Assembly (NCBI RefSeq): GCF_023073335.1
Contig: NZ_JADPJG010000004.1
Coordinates: 111,282-175,281, forward strand
Source of the DNA: Bradyrhizobium sp. 21
Lineage (GTDB): Bacteria > Pseudomonadota > Alphaproteobacteria > Rhizobiales > Xanthobacteraceae
DNA: 64,000 bases
Direction: 5' to 3'
In this document: positions 33,641 to 41,368 of the stretch, in pieces
Layout: each line of letters opens with the position of its first letter
How positions within the stretch are numbered: the first letter of the stretch is position 1
The notes under the pieces: model-generated
Seen by the model: the letters and a program-made list of their open reading frames with translations, nothing else
Database searches by the model: none
What the model was told of the DNA's origin: nothing
Translations under genes and position numbers: made by a program

Positions 33641-34608
33641 CCGCCGCGCGTCGCGACGAACATTGCGAGCGCGGCAAAGATCGCGGCGATGCCCCACAGT
33701 AGCCAGGCGATGCGGCGGGGGCCACTCGTATCGAGCGTGGCCTCGGCCGGGTTGTCGGGATTGACACGCACCTCGACGGTCGCGCCATCCTGGTAGCGCG
33801 CCATGAGCTTCTTCAGCATCGCATCGGACCCCGACGCGACGCGCGCGCATTCATTGGTGTAACTGACGTTGTGATAGCGATAGGTGTAGGTCACGCGCTT
33901 GCCGAACATCTCGGTGCCGCGGCGCTCGCCCGGCTCGCTGGCCTCGTGATATTGCTCTAGTCCCGACAGCTTGATCGTGCCCCGCACCACCGGCCAGCGC
34001 GTCGCCATCGACGCCTGCCGTCGCACCCCATACCCCATCAGCGCGATGACGAGCCCGAACGCGCCGAGGCCGACGACGAGGCCCGCGAGATCGGGCCGGG
34101 CGACGTGGTGCGCGAGGTATGCGTAAGTCTGGTTGAGCCCGAACGCCGAGCCGAACACGATGCCAAGTGCGATCGCCGTGCCGATGCCGAGGCAGCCCCA
34201 CAGGCCCTTGGGCAGGTCGCGCTCGAGCACGGCCTGATCGGGATGGCGCGGATGGTAATAGACGGTGACGATGCTGCCGGCGGGATATTTCGCAAGCTTC
34301 TCGGCGACCTCGAAATTGCCGAGATCCTCGCCGATCGAGATGCGGTTACAGCGCAGCTTGCGGCTGCCCACCGCATATTCATACGTCACGTTGGCGAAAT
34401 TGCGTTTCTCAAGGCGATAGCCCTCCTCGCGGTCGCTGTCGGAAACCCTGACCTCGCGCGCCTCGGCAACCGAGGTGATGACCTTGCCCGGCGCTTGCGG
34501 CCAGTTGCGCGCCTCGCGCACCTGCCAGGTCTTGACGATTGCGGCGACCAGGACCAGTCCGAGCGGTCCGAGCAACATCGCATAGACGAACCAGGGCAGA
34601 TCGGGCAC
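33637..34608 (-). CDS. DUF3592 membrane protein
   Basis: A 323-residue protein with an N-terminal transmembrane helix (WFVYAMLLGPLGLVLVAAI), a soluble DUF3592 domain (VTYEYAVGSRKLRCNRIS, VTVYYHPRHPDQAVLE), two middle helices and a second DUF3592-like half (VTYTYRYHNVSYTNECARVA, VRVNPDNPAEATLD), then a C-terminal helix. It looks like an internal duplication of one domain. I prefer the GTG at 34608, eight bases after AAGGA, over the TTG two codons upstream. Function unknown for this family. Confidence 0.85.
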   Translation of the reverse strand: MPDLPWFVYAMLLGPLGLVLVAAIVKTWQVREARNWPQAPGKVITSVAEAREVRVSDSDREEGYRLEKRNFANVTYEYAVGSRKLRCNRISIGEDLGNFEVAEKLAKYPAGSIVTVYYHPRHPDQAVLERDLPKGLWGCLGIGTAIALGIVFGSAFGLNQTYAYLAHHVARPDLAGLVVGLGAFGLVIALMGYGVRRQASMATRWPVVRGTIKLSGLEQYHEASEPGERRGTEMFGKRVTYTYRYHNVSYTNECARVASGSDAMLKKLMARYQDGATVEVRVNPDNPAEATLDTSGPRRIAWLLWGIAAIFAALAMFVATRGG

Positions 34609-34697
34609 GGCCAAATTCCTTCGTCAGCGGCAATGCCCGATTGGACGCATCGCCGCGGACGAAGGTTCAACCGGCAAGCTCGCTCACTTAGTCTTGC

Positions 34698-35318
34698 TCA
34701 TTTGGCCCGGATCAACGCCAGCCAGATGCCGCCGCCGATCATGAAGCCGCCGGACACGCGCGACACCATGCGGGTGCGGCGCGCCGAGAAAAAGCCGCGA
34801 GCCTGACCGGCAAGCAGCGCGTAGATGCCGTCCGTCAGGCCGGCAAGCACCATGAAGGTGACTCCGAGCACCAGGACCTGCGACAGGTGATCCTTGCTCA
34901 TGTCCATGAATTGCGGAATGAACGCGCCGAAGAACACCAGCAGCTTCGGGTTCGACAACGCCACGACAAAGCCCTGTAAAAGAAAGCCACCGCGTGGGGG
35001 AGGCGGCGGCGCGTCGGTGTCGACGCCCTCAACCGGAGAGCGGATCAGCTTGATACCGAGCCAGACCAGATAGGCCGCGCCTGCAAAGCGCACCCAGTTG
35101 AACCAATAGCCCATCGTCGCCATGAGCGAGGTAAGGCCGACCGCAAGTATACCAATCACGATCAACAGCCCCACCTGCACGCCGAAAATGTTGGTCAGCG
35201 CAGCACGCGTGCCATGACGCAGCCCGTTGGCGATGACGAGAGTGACGATCGGCCCCGGCAGCAGCGCCAGCGCAATGCAGGCGGCGACGAAGGCGAGATA
35301 GGCTTGCATGGACATCAT
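34698..35318 (-). CDS. LysE/RhtB-family exporter
   Basis: A 206-residue inner-membrane transporter: LALLPGPIVTLVIANGLRHGTRAALTN is the family N-terminal signature region, and VVALSNPKLLVFFGAFIPQF the central one; there are about six helices. The frame opens at 35393, but the paired ATGs at 35318/35315 begin the typical hydrophobic start, so the first 25 codons are left out. No clear ribosome site precedes any candidate. It is the second LysE-type gene in the window. It is divergent from the ArsR operon, about 165 bp from the promoter given there. Confidence 0.9.
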   Translation of the reverse strand: MMSMQAYLAFVAACIALALLPGPIVTLVIANGLRHGTRAALTNIFGVQVGLLIVIGILAVGLTSLMATMGYWFNWVRFAGAAYLVWLGIKLIRSPVEGVDTDAPPPPPRGGFLLQGFVVALSNPKLLVFFGAFIPQFMDMSKDHLSQVLVLGVTFMVLAGLTDGIYALLAGQARGFFSARRTRMVSRVSGGFMIGGGIWLALIRAK

Positions 35319-35482
35319 GGGGAGGACTCGGCTCGGAGCGGTTTGCGGCATTAATGCATGGCGGAGCCGGGAACGGAAGCTCGTCGTCCGCAACGCTGCG
35401 GTCGCAATTGCAGAAGCCGCGTTTTGCGCGCCGTACAGCTCGGCGCCGTCGCAGCGGAACGCGCCGGGCGGCTAGCACCATC

Positions 35483-35512
35483 TTGACATGCAACCATTTG
35501 GTTGCCTATTAT
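35483..35512 (+). promoter_or_regulatory. Promoter with embedded operator for the ArsR-SRPBCC operon
   Basis: TTGACA (35483-35488) and TATTAT (35507-35512) are separated by 18 bp. The spacer contains the perfect palindrome GCAACCA-TT-TGGTTGC (35490-35505). The -10 ends only seven bases before the ArsR ATG at 35520, so the expected transcription start coincides with the start codon and the message would be leaderless. A repressor on the palindrome would block the polymerase directly. Confidence 0.75.
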
Positions 35513-35519
35513 TGCCGCC

Positions 35520-35834
35520 ATGGATGACGTCTTCAAAGCGCTCGCCGATGCGTCGCGACGGTCGCTGCTCGACGGGCTTCACGCCAGAAACGGCCAGACG
35601 CTGAACGAACTCTGCGAAGGCCTCGCGATGACGCGCCAGGCCGTGACCAAGCACCTTGTCATCCTCGAAGAGGCCGATCTGGTCACGACCATCAGGCATG
35701 GCCGCGAGAAGCTGCACTATCTCAACCCGGTGCCGATCCACCAGATCGGCGAACGCTGGATCAAGAAATTCGAGCGCGGCAAGCTCGCCGCGCTCAGCGA
35801 GTTGAAACGCCAGTTGGAGAAGCGCGATGAGTAA
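35520..35834 (+). CDS. ArsR-family winged-helix repressor
   Basis: A 104-residue protein that begins MDDVFKALADASRRSLLDGL. It has a winged-helix domain with TLNELCEGLAMTRQAVTKHLVILEEADL as the recognition region and GREKLHYLNP as the wing. No metal-binding CxC motif is present. This is the type of ArsR regulator that is often paired with SRPBCC/AHSA1 proteins, and the next two genes are exactly those. Their starts overlap (8 and 4 bases), so all three form one operon. The start at 35520 has no ribosome site, in line with a leaderless transcript. Confidence 0.93.
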   Translation: MDDVFKALADASRRSLLDGLHARNGQTLNELCEGLAMTRQAVTKHLVILEEADLVTTIRHGREKLHYLNPVPIHQIGERWIKKFERGKLAALSELKRQLEKRDE

Positions 35835-36297
35835 GCCGGAGTTCGTCTACGTGACCTACATCGAGACCACGCCTACGAGGCTGTGGGAGGCGCTGACGTC
35901 GAGTGAATTCACGCGGCAATACTGGTTCGGCGCCGAGGTCAGATCGGACTGGAAGATCGGCTCCCCCTTCGCGCTCCTGATGGAGGGCGAAATCACCGAT
36001 TCCGGCGAGATCCTCGAGGCAGATCCGCCGCGGCGCTTGTCCTACAGCTTCAAGCACCAGAAATACGAGGAGCTGCGCGGCGAGCCGATATCGCGCGTCG
36101 TTTTCACGCTCGAACCGTTCGGTTCGCTCGTGCGTTTGACCGTGTTGCATGACGGCTTCGTCGCGGGCGGCAAATATCTCGGTGCCGTCTCCAATGGCTG
36201 GCCGGCGATCCTGTCCGGGCTCAAGAGCCTGCTGGAGAGAGGTCAGGTGCTCGCGATTCCCCGCGCCGCGCTCAACAAGGGATTCGACGCAAAATGA
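35827..36297 (+). CDS. SRPBCC/AHSA1-family protein (first of two)
   Basis: A 156-residue START-like hydrophobic-cavity protein of the AHSA1 (Aha1 C-terminal-like) group: YIETTPTRLWEALTSSEFTRQYWFGAEV at the start, GEILEADPPRRLSYSF in the middle and GWPAILSGLKSLLERGQ at the end. Its ATG lies inside the ArsR stop region (8-base overlap), giving translational coupling. Family members bind small hydrophobic ligands; in ArsR-coupled pairs they are thought to sense or detoxify one. Ligand unknown. Confidence 0.92.
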   Translation: MSKPEFVYVTYIETTPTRLWEALTSSEFTRQYWFGAEVRSDWKIGSPFALLMEGEITDSGEILEADPPRRLSYSFKHQKYEELRGEPISRVVFTLEPFGSLVRLTVLHDGFVAGGKYLGAVSNGWPAILSGLKSLLERGQVLAIPRAALNKGFDAK

Positions 36298-36806
36298 ACC
36301 TCGAACAGTTCAAGCCGCTCACCGTCTACACCATCTACATCGCCGCAACGCCGGAGCAGGTGTGGGAAGCGCTGACGTCGGCCGAGTTCAGCCGCAAATA
36401 CTTTTCCGGCTTTGCGGTGGAGATGGAGCCGAAGCTCGGCGGTCGCTTCATCGTGCGCGCACCCGACGGTTCGGAGCACATCTCCGGTGAAGTGTTCGAA
36501 TACGATCCGCCGAACAAGCTGACGGTGACGTGGAACGTCAACTGGCCCGACCTCGTCGCCAAGCTCGGCACCACGCTCGTCACTTACGCGATCGAGCCCG
36601 CCGGTGAGGCCGTCCGCCTCACCATGAGCGAACGCCACGACCGTCCGCTCGGCGACGACATCCTCTCCGGCGGCCGCGCCGGCTGGCCCGCCATCCTGTC
36701 GGGGTTGAAGAGCCTGCTGGAAACCGGCAAGGCGCCGCAGATCAAGATGTCGCCGCCGGCGCAGATGCTGGAGGCGTTGAAGGCGATGGGTATCAAGACG
36801 CCGTAG
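36294..36806 (+). CDS. SRPBCC/AHSA1-family protein (second of two)
   Basis: A 170-residue paralogue of the preceding gene, which it overlaps by four bases (ATGA). The order of motifs is the same: YIAATPEQVWEALTSAEFSRKYF, FEYDPPNKLTVTWN, then AGWPAILSGLKSLLETGK, followed by an extra C-terminal stretch of about 25 residues. The pair arose by tandem duplication, and the two proteins may form a heterodimer or handle two ligands. The operon ends here; the next gene is on the other strand. Confidence 0.92.
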   Translation: MNLEQFKPLTVYTIYIAATPEQVWEALTSAEFSRKYFSGFAVEMEPKLGGRFIVRAPDGSEHISGEVFEYDPPNKLTVTWNVNWPDLVAKLGTTLVTYAIEPAGEAVRLTMSERHDRPLGDDILSGGRAGWPAILSGLKSLLETGKAPQIKMSPPAQMLEALKAMGIKTP

Positions 36807-36824
36807 CGGACGGCATCTGCGCCC

Positions 36825-37004
36825 TCATTGCTTCTTCTTCGTCAGCGGTGGATGGATTTCGTCGATCTTGCGAAGGCAATTCGCTTCCGAATCGTGCGGG
36901 CCCGAGACAAAGGTCCCGCTGACCTTGATCGCGTACCAGCCCGACTCTACGCCGAGCCGGAGCGCTTCCTCAGTCTTGACGTGCCGTGGGGAGAGAGTTT
37001 GCAT
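36825..37004 (-). CDS. Small hypothetical protein (59 residues)
   Basis: A short frame, MQTLSPRHVKTEEALRLGVE at its start and then WYAIKVSGTFVSGPHDSEANC, ending in a Lys-rich tail. The internal ATG at 37004 gives 59 residues; the frame opens at 37073. I do not recognise it, but the middle looks like a folded small domain, and codon use is acceptable. No other gene occupies this region. It converges with the SRPBCC operon. Confidence 0.55.
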   Translation of the reverse strand: MQTLSPRHVKTEEALRLGVESGWYAIKVSGTFVSGPHDSEANCLRKIDEIHPPLTKKKQ

Positions 37005-37750
37005 CAGGTGCTTTCGGTTGGCGTTCGATCTCGGATCGAAGCACGGGGGAATTTTAGCGAGCGTCCGCGGCACGGGCCTGCCGCGTCTGACCCACCCGCT
37101 GGCACGGGCATAGGCGCAACGACCGCCTTACGACGTCGCGATGAGTCGGCTCCGCCGGTGCCAGGAATGAGTCGTTTCACGTCGTGCGCGAATAGTCGTG
37201 GCGCTGGGTATGCGCAGGGACGACCTGTTTTTCCGACATTGCCGCACCGTGCGCGCAATCAGTGCAATTAGCTATCGTTTTCTCGCCCGTGTCGCGCTTT
37301 TGAAGCGCCGAATGCACTCTCGGTCGGATAAGGCGGGCCGCTGCATGAACGGAGGAAGCTGGCAGGTCTTCGATCCGCGCAACACCACGCCGCGGATCGG
37401 CCGGGTTCTGATCGCGCAGGGACGTGATGGGCGAATGGCTCGCAGCCGGTCGCGTCCGGCACCAGATAGACCATGCAGCGCACGCGAATGACCTCTATAT
37501 TGGCGATCTGCGTGCACGCGCGAGTTGAGTGCCGGATGAGAGTATCCCGGTGCCGCCGGCGGAGACCCGGGAACAGCGCCAACTCAGCTTCGACTCGTCC
37601 TTCAGAGAGCTCATCCGTGCTGCACGCGGCTCGAATCTTTCCCGCCGAGGAACTTTTTCGGCCCGATGGCTATGGACTGGGCGGAGGGTGGTGCCGCAGA
37701 TTGGGTCTTTGAACCAGCACGCGCGATGATCCGGATGGACCGCCCGACCG
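37005..37750. other. Gene-free stretch of about 750 bp
   Basis: Several short frames exist on both strands, but none shows a ribosome site, a known domain or a convincing composition. I see no repeat or terminator. It precedes the histidine-kinase gene and may hold its promoter. Confidence 0.5.
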
Positions 37751-39979
37751 ATGAGCTTGCGTACCCGGCTACTGATACTCGTCATCGCGGCCATGCTGGT
37801 GCCGGCGAGCCTCGTTGGCTTGCGGTTCGTGCAGAACAGGACCAGCGAAATCAACGCCGCCCTGGCCAATCTGGCGGCGTCGGCCGACGACATTGCGAGC
37901 GATCTCGGCGAGAAGATTCAGGGCACCGCGCAGCTTCATTACGGCCTGGCCCGTGCGCGCGACCTCGACACGCGCGACAAGGCGGCGTGCTCGGCGTTTC
38001 TGTCGGATGTGCGTGAGGAATACCCCCAATTCACCGGAATCTTGACCATCGATCCGGACGGCAGCCTGTTCTGCGACTCGTTGCGAACCAATCGCACCCT
38101 CGATCTGCGGGATCGCGCCTATTTCAAGCAGGCGCTGGTCTCGCGCAGCGTCGTGGTTGAGCCGGTATTCGGGCGGCTGACCGGAATATCGGTGCTCCAG
38201 ATCGCATATCCGGTGCGAACGGAGGCGGGCGCGCTGAAAATGGTGCTGCTCGCCTCGTTCAACCTGCGCAAATTCGCCGAGTATCACCACAAGCGGCTGC
38301 TCGCCGAGAAGGAGATCCTGCTCGTCGACGGCAAGGGCACGGTTCTCGTCGCGCCTTCGGGAGGCGGCTGGACCGAGCCCGTCGGCGCGTCGATTGCGGG
38401 ATCCGAGCTGCTGCGCTTCGCGACAGCTCCCGATCAAAAGGCATTTCAGGAAGTGACCGGGCGCGACGGCCGCGCGCAGGTCTGGGCCGTCGCCCACTCG
38501 CCTTCGACCCGCGATGCCGGCCTCTACATCCTGGTCGGACGGTCCAAGGACGGACTGGTCGCGGCGGCTAGCCGCCGACTCTACGAGGACATGGCGATCC
38601 TCGCGCTGGCCTCGCTGCTGCTGCTGGCCGGCGTATGGATCCTCGCGACCGTCAGCGTCGGCCGCCAGGTCGGGCGGCTCGCCAGCATGGCGAAGAGGCT
38701 CGGGCTCGGCGATCTCAGCGCACGAATTCCCCCTCCCCATCCGCGCGGCGAGCTGGGCGGATTGATGAGCCTCCTCAACGGCACCGCGGAGTCGCTCCAG
38801 CAGCAGCGCGCCGCCATCGCGGACCTCAACCAGAAGCTCAGTCAATCGCAGAAGATGGAGGCCATGGGCCAGCTCACCGGCGGCGTGGCGCATGATTTCA
38901 ACAATCTGTTGACCGTCATTCTCGGCAATTCGGAGCATCTTGCCGAAAGGCTGGCGGGAAACAAGGAGTTGCACCGGATCGCCAGCGACATCGCGACCGC
39001 CGCCGAGCGGGGCTCCGACCTGACGCGGAGCCTGCTCGCCTTCGCGCGCAAGCAGCCTCTGAGGCCGCGAGACATCGACATCCGCGAGAAGATTCGCGAG
39101 ATGGAGCCGTTGTTGCGCCGTCCGCTGGGCGAGCACATCGAATGCACCTTCGCGCTCGAACACGATGTGTGGTTGACCAGCGTCGATCCCGGCCAACTGA
39201 CGACTGCGCTGCTCAATCTCGTGCTCAACGCGCGCGACGTCATGCCGCTGGGCGGCAGGCTGACCATCGAGGCGCGCAACACCTCGCTCGGTGACCTCGA
39301 CCTCGACGTCAACGGCGAGCCGCGGCCAGGCGACTATGTCATGGTGGCCGTGACGGACACCGGCAGCGGCATGACCGCCGAGGTGGCGAGCCGTGCGTTC
39401 GAGCCGTTCTTCACCACCAAGGAGGTCGGCAAGGGCACCGGGCTCGGCCTGAGCATGGTCTACGGGTTTGTGCGGCAGTCCGGCGGCCTGGTGCAGATGC
39501 AGTCCGAACCGGGGCAGGGCAGCGCCGTCAGGCTGTTCTTTCCCCGCCTTGCCACGCCGCCGAACGCGGCTCCGTCACCCCCTGAGCGCATCGTCGCGCT
39601 CGACGGACGCGAGACCATTCTCGTCGTCGAGGACGACGACATGGTTCGGGCCTATGTCGAAAACGAGCTGAAGACACTCGGCTACCGCGTCATCACGGCG
39701 GCGAACGGCCCGGCGGCGCTCGACTTGTTGCGCCAGTCCGGGGCCATCGACCTGCTGTTCACCGACGTCGTGATGCCCGGCGGCATGTTCGGGCCGGAGC
39801 TTGCCAGGCAGGCAACCCAATTGCGTCCCGGGCTCAAGGTGCTCTTCACCTCCGGCTACAGCCAAAATCCCGTCAAGGCGCCCGACGGGCTCAGTGACGC
39901 CCGCATCCTGACCAAGCCGTTCCGGCGACGAGACCTCGCCGCGATGCTGCGGTCGGCCCTGTCGGCGCCGTCGCGGTAG
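37751..39979 (+). CDS. Hybrid sensor histidine kinase with periplasmic Cache domain and receiver
   Basis: A 742-residue membrane kinase. Transmembrane helix 1 is at about residues 5-25. A periplasmic double-Cache-like sensor follows (DPDGSLFCDSLRTNRTLDLRDR, YFKQALVSRSVVVEP), then helix 2 near 285-305 and a HAMP domain. The HisKA box is GQLTGGVAHDFNNLL, whose His is the phosphoacceptor. The ATPase domain follows (DTGSGMTAEVASRAFEPFFTTK, GKGTGLGLSMVYG). A C-terminal receiver carries its Asp in LLFTDVVMPGG. It has no HPt or DNA-binding output, so a separate phosphotransfer partner is needed. The ligand of the sensor is unknown. Confidence 0.95.
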   Translation: MSLRTRLLILVIAAMLVPASLVGLRFVQNRTSEINAALANLAASADDIASDLGEKIQGTAQLHYGLARARDLDTRDKAACSAFLSDVREEYPQFTGILTIDPDGSLFCDSLRTNRTLDLRDRAYFKQALVSRSVVVEPVFGRLTGISVLQIAYPVRTEAGALKMVLLASFNLRKFAEYHHKRLLAEKEILLVDGKGTVLVAPSGGGWTEPVGASIAGSELLRFATAPDQKAFQEVTGRDGRAQVWAVAHSPSTRDAGLYILVGRSKDGLVAAASRRLYEDMAILALASLLLLAGVWILATVSVGRQVGRLASMAKRLGLGDLSARIPPPHPRGELGGLMSLLNGTAESLQQQRAAIADLNQKLSQSQKMEAMGQLTGGVAHDFNNLLTVILGNSEHLAERLAGNKELHRIASDIATAAERGSDLTRSLLAFARKQPLRPRDIDIREKIREMEPLLRRPLGEHIECTFALEHDVWLTSVDPGQLTTALLNLVLNARDVMPLGGRLTIEARNTSLGDLDLDVNGEPRPGDYVMVAVTDTGSGMTAEVASRAFEPFFTTKEVGKGTGLGLSMVYGFVRQSGGLVQMQSEPGQGSAVRLFFPRLATPPNAAPSPPERIVALDGRETILVVEDDDMVRAYVENELKTLGYRVITAANGPAALDLLRQSGAIDLLFTDVVMPGGMFGPELARQATQLRPGLKVLFTSGYSQNPVKAPDGLSDARILTKPFRRRDLAAMLRSALSAPSR

Positions 39980-40423
39980 TCAGGAGCGTGACCCGAGGAG
40001 AAGCGCCGCACCAAGATTGGCCGCGAACAAAGCCGCATCGAAGACGAAGATCCTGAGCATCGGGCCCTTCAGCACCGGCCAGTAAGCTACCCCGACGCGC
40101 CCTCCGCGCATCAGGACCGGAAGGTTGTAGGCGAACTGGCTGAAGTGGCAGGCGGCAAAGAACAGGAACAGCACGAGCTGCGCTTCGACCGGCTGGAAGA
40201 AAACCGGACGGGCAACCAGAAGATAGAGCGACAAGAGACCAATCGGCAGATTCATCCCGCCCAGGAAGGCGACGCTGGCGGACAGGGTCGGCGCGATCGG
40301 ATTGCTGCGCTCTTCCCGCGGCAGCAAGATTTTCAACGTATTGCGCTGGGCAAGACTGAACTGGATGAAAGCGCCGCCGAACCAGAGCGCGTTGAGCAGC
40401 AGAACGAAATCCGAAAGGCGCAT
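39980..40423 (-). CDS. Hypothetical multi-span membrane protein
   Basis: A 147-residue protein with four predicted transmembrane helices: FVLLLNALWFGGAFIQFSL, MNLPIGLLSLYLLVA, LVLFLFFAACHFSQFAYNL and FDAALFAANLGAALLL. I do not recognise the family. The ATG at 40423 lies just after a duplicated 17-bp segment that forms the end of the preceding gene. It ends one base from the histidine-kinase stop, convergently, and follows the NTF2-like gene on the same strand, so it is probably co-transcribed with it. Confidence 0.8.
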   Translation of the reverse strand: MRLSDFVLLLNALWFGGAFIQFSLAQRNTLKILLPREERSNPIAPTLSASVAFLGGMNLPIGLLSLYLLVARPVFFQPVEAQLVLFLFFAACHFSQFAYNLPVLMRGGRVGVAYWPVLKGPMLRIFVFDAALFAANLGAALLLGSRS

Positions 40424-40425
40424 GA

Positions 40426-40459
40426 CTATTTTCCGTAAAAGGCTATTTTCCGTAAAAGG
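40426..40459. repeat. Exact 17-bp tandem duplication at a gene end
   Basis: The unit CTATTTTCCGTAAAAGG occurs twice in direct succession. The right-hand copy encodes the last residues and stop of the NTF2-like gene (minus strand); the left-hand copy lies just after the stop. Confidence 0.9.
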
Positions 40460-40811
40460 CTTCGCTGCGCACCACACGGCCCGCATCGTCGAAATCCATG
40501 AACTCGCTGGCGCGCGTGTCGCCCAGCTGCCACCACACGGTCAGTCGCGCGATCGCCGCATCCCAGCTCCAGCTCAGGATCTTCAATTCGGCGCTTTCGA
40601 TGTGGCCATAGGCTTTGCGCCAATAGGCGCGGATGTTCTCGGCGCCCGAGACGGTGGAAGACCCCGTCAGTGTGAGAGCAAGAGGGCTGCGCATCTCCGC
40701 GTTATCGGCAAAATGCGCGACGACCGCGTCGATATCCACCCTGCACCAGCTTGCGCACCATGCCGCGACAAAGCGTTCAGCGGCCGTGCGATCCATTTTC
40801 AGTGCGCTCAT
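40443..40811 (-). CDS. SnoaL/NTF2-like small protein
   Basis: A 122-residue protein with the NTF2-like cone fold: an N-terminal amphipathic helix (TAAERFVAAWCASWCRVDID), AVVAHFADNAEMRSP, and NIRAYWRKAYGH with a C-terminal sheet ending SEAFYGK. Family members are isomerases, hydratases or ligand-binding proteins; the substrate is not predictable. Its stop lies within a tandem 17-bp repeat. It precedes the four-span membrane protein on the same strand. Confidence 0.87.
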   Translation of the reverse strand: MSALKMDRTAAERFVAAWCASWCRVDIDAVVAHFADNAEMRSPLALTLTGSSTVSGAENIRAYWRKAYGHIESAELKILSWSWDAAIARLTVWWQLGDTRASEFMDFDDAGRVVRSEAFYGK

Positions 40812-40892
40812 GGCGCGGCCCTCCCCTGGCCCGTTGGCCGGGAAAGTGGCAAAGCTTACGCCTCATGTCAACCATGTTGACTTCAGAGCTCG

Positions 40893-41360
40893 TCAGTTCG
40901 CGTCGGCAATCGCCTCCATGACGCCCATCCACGCCGCCGCACCCGGCGCCCCGACGCGATCGAACGCCTCGCGCAGCACCTTGCGCTCGTGGTCCGAGGC
41001 CCGCTGCTCGACGCGCTGTCCCGCGGCCGTCAGGCGCAGCAATTTTGAGCGATGCTGCTCGGGCGAGCGCTTCGACGTCAGGAGCTTGCGCTCCAGCAAC
41101 AGGTTGAGCGGCCGGTTCAGAGCCTGCTTGGAAATGCCGAGAATCTCGATCAGCGAGCCGATCGCGATATCCGGCCGGCGCGCCACCACGTAGAGGATAC
41201 GATGGTGCGGGCGCGACAGGCCCTGCTTCGCAAGATATTCGTCGGCCTCCAGCGTCATCCCGCGCCAGCCGTAATACATGAGCTCCAGCGCCGCATCGAG
41301 ATCGTGCAGCTTCGTGAGCGAAGCGCGGTGAAGTCCCGCGGCCTGAGAGGTCTTTGCCAT
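40893..41360 (-). CDS. MarR-family transcriptional regulator
   Basis: A 155-residue winged-helix protein. LSRPHHRILYVVARRPDIAIGSLIEILGISKQALNRPLNLLLERKLL is the DNA-binding core (residues about 50-95), and SPEQHRSKLLRLTAAGQ is the wing. The ATG at 41360 is used: the longer frame reads antisense through the next gene. It lies 8 bp after the acyl-CoA synthetase on the same strand, so it probably regulates the synthetase/epoxide hydrolase cluster from within the operon. The ligand may be a phenolic or acyl compound (inference from family). Confidence 0.92.
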   Translation of the reverse strand: MAKTSQAAGLHRASLTKLHDLDAALELMYYGWRGMTLEADEYLAKQGLSRPHHRILYVVARRPDIAIGSLIEILGISKQALNRPLNLLLERKLLTSKRSPEQHRSKLLRLTAAGQRVEQRASDHERKVLREAFDRVGAPGAAAWMGVMEAIADAN

Positions 41361-41368
41361 TGAAGAAG

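Noticed and set aside
37005..37750. Several ORFs of 80-130 codons on both strands
   Set aside because: No ribosome sites, no recognisable domains, and compositions typical of random frames in high-GC DNA.
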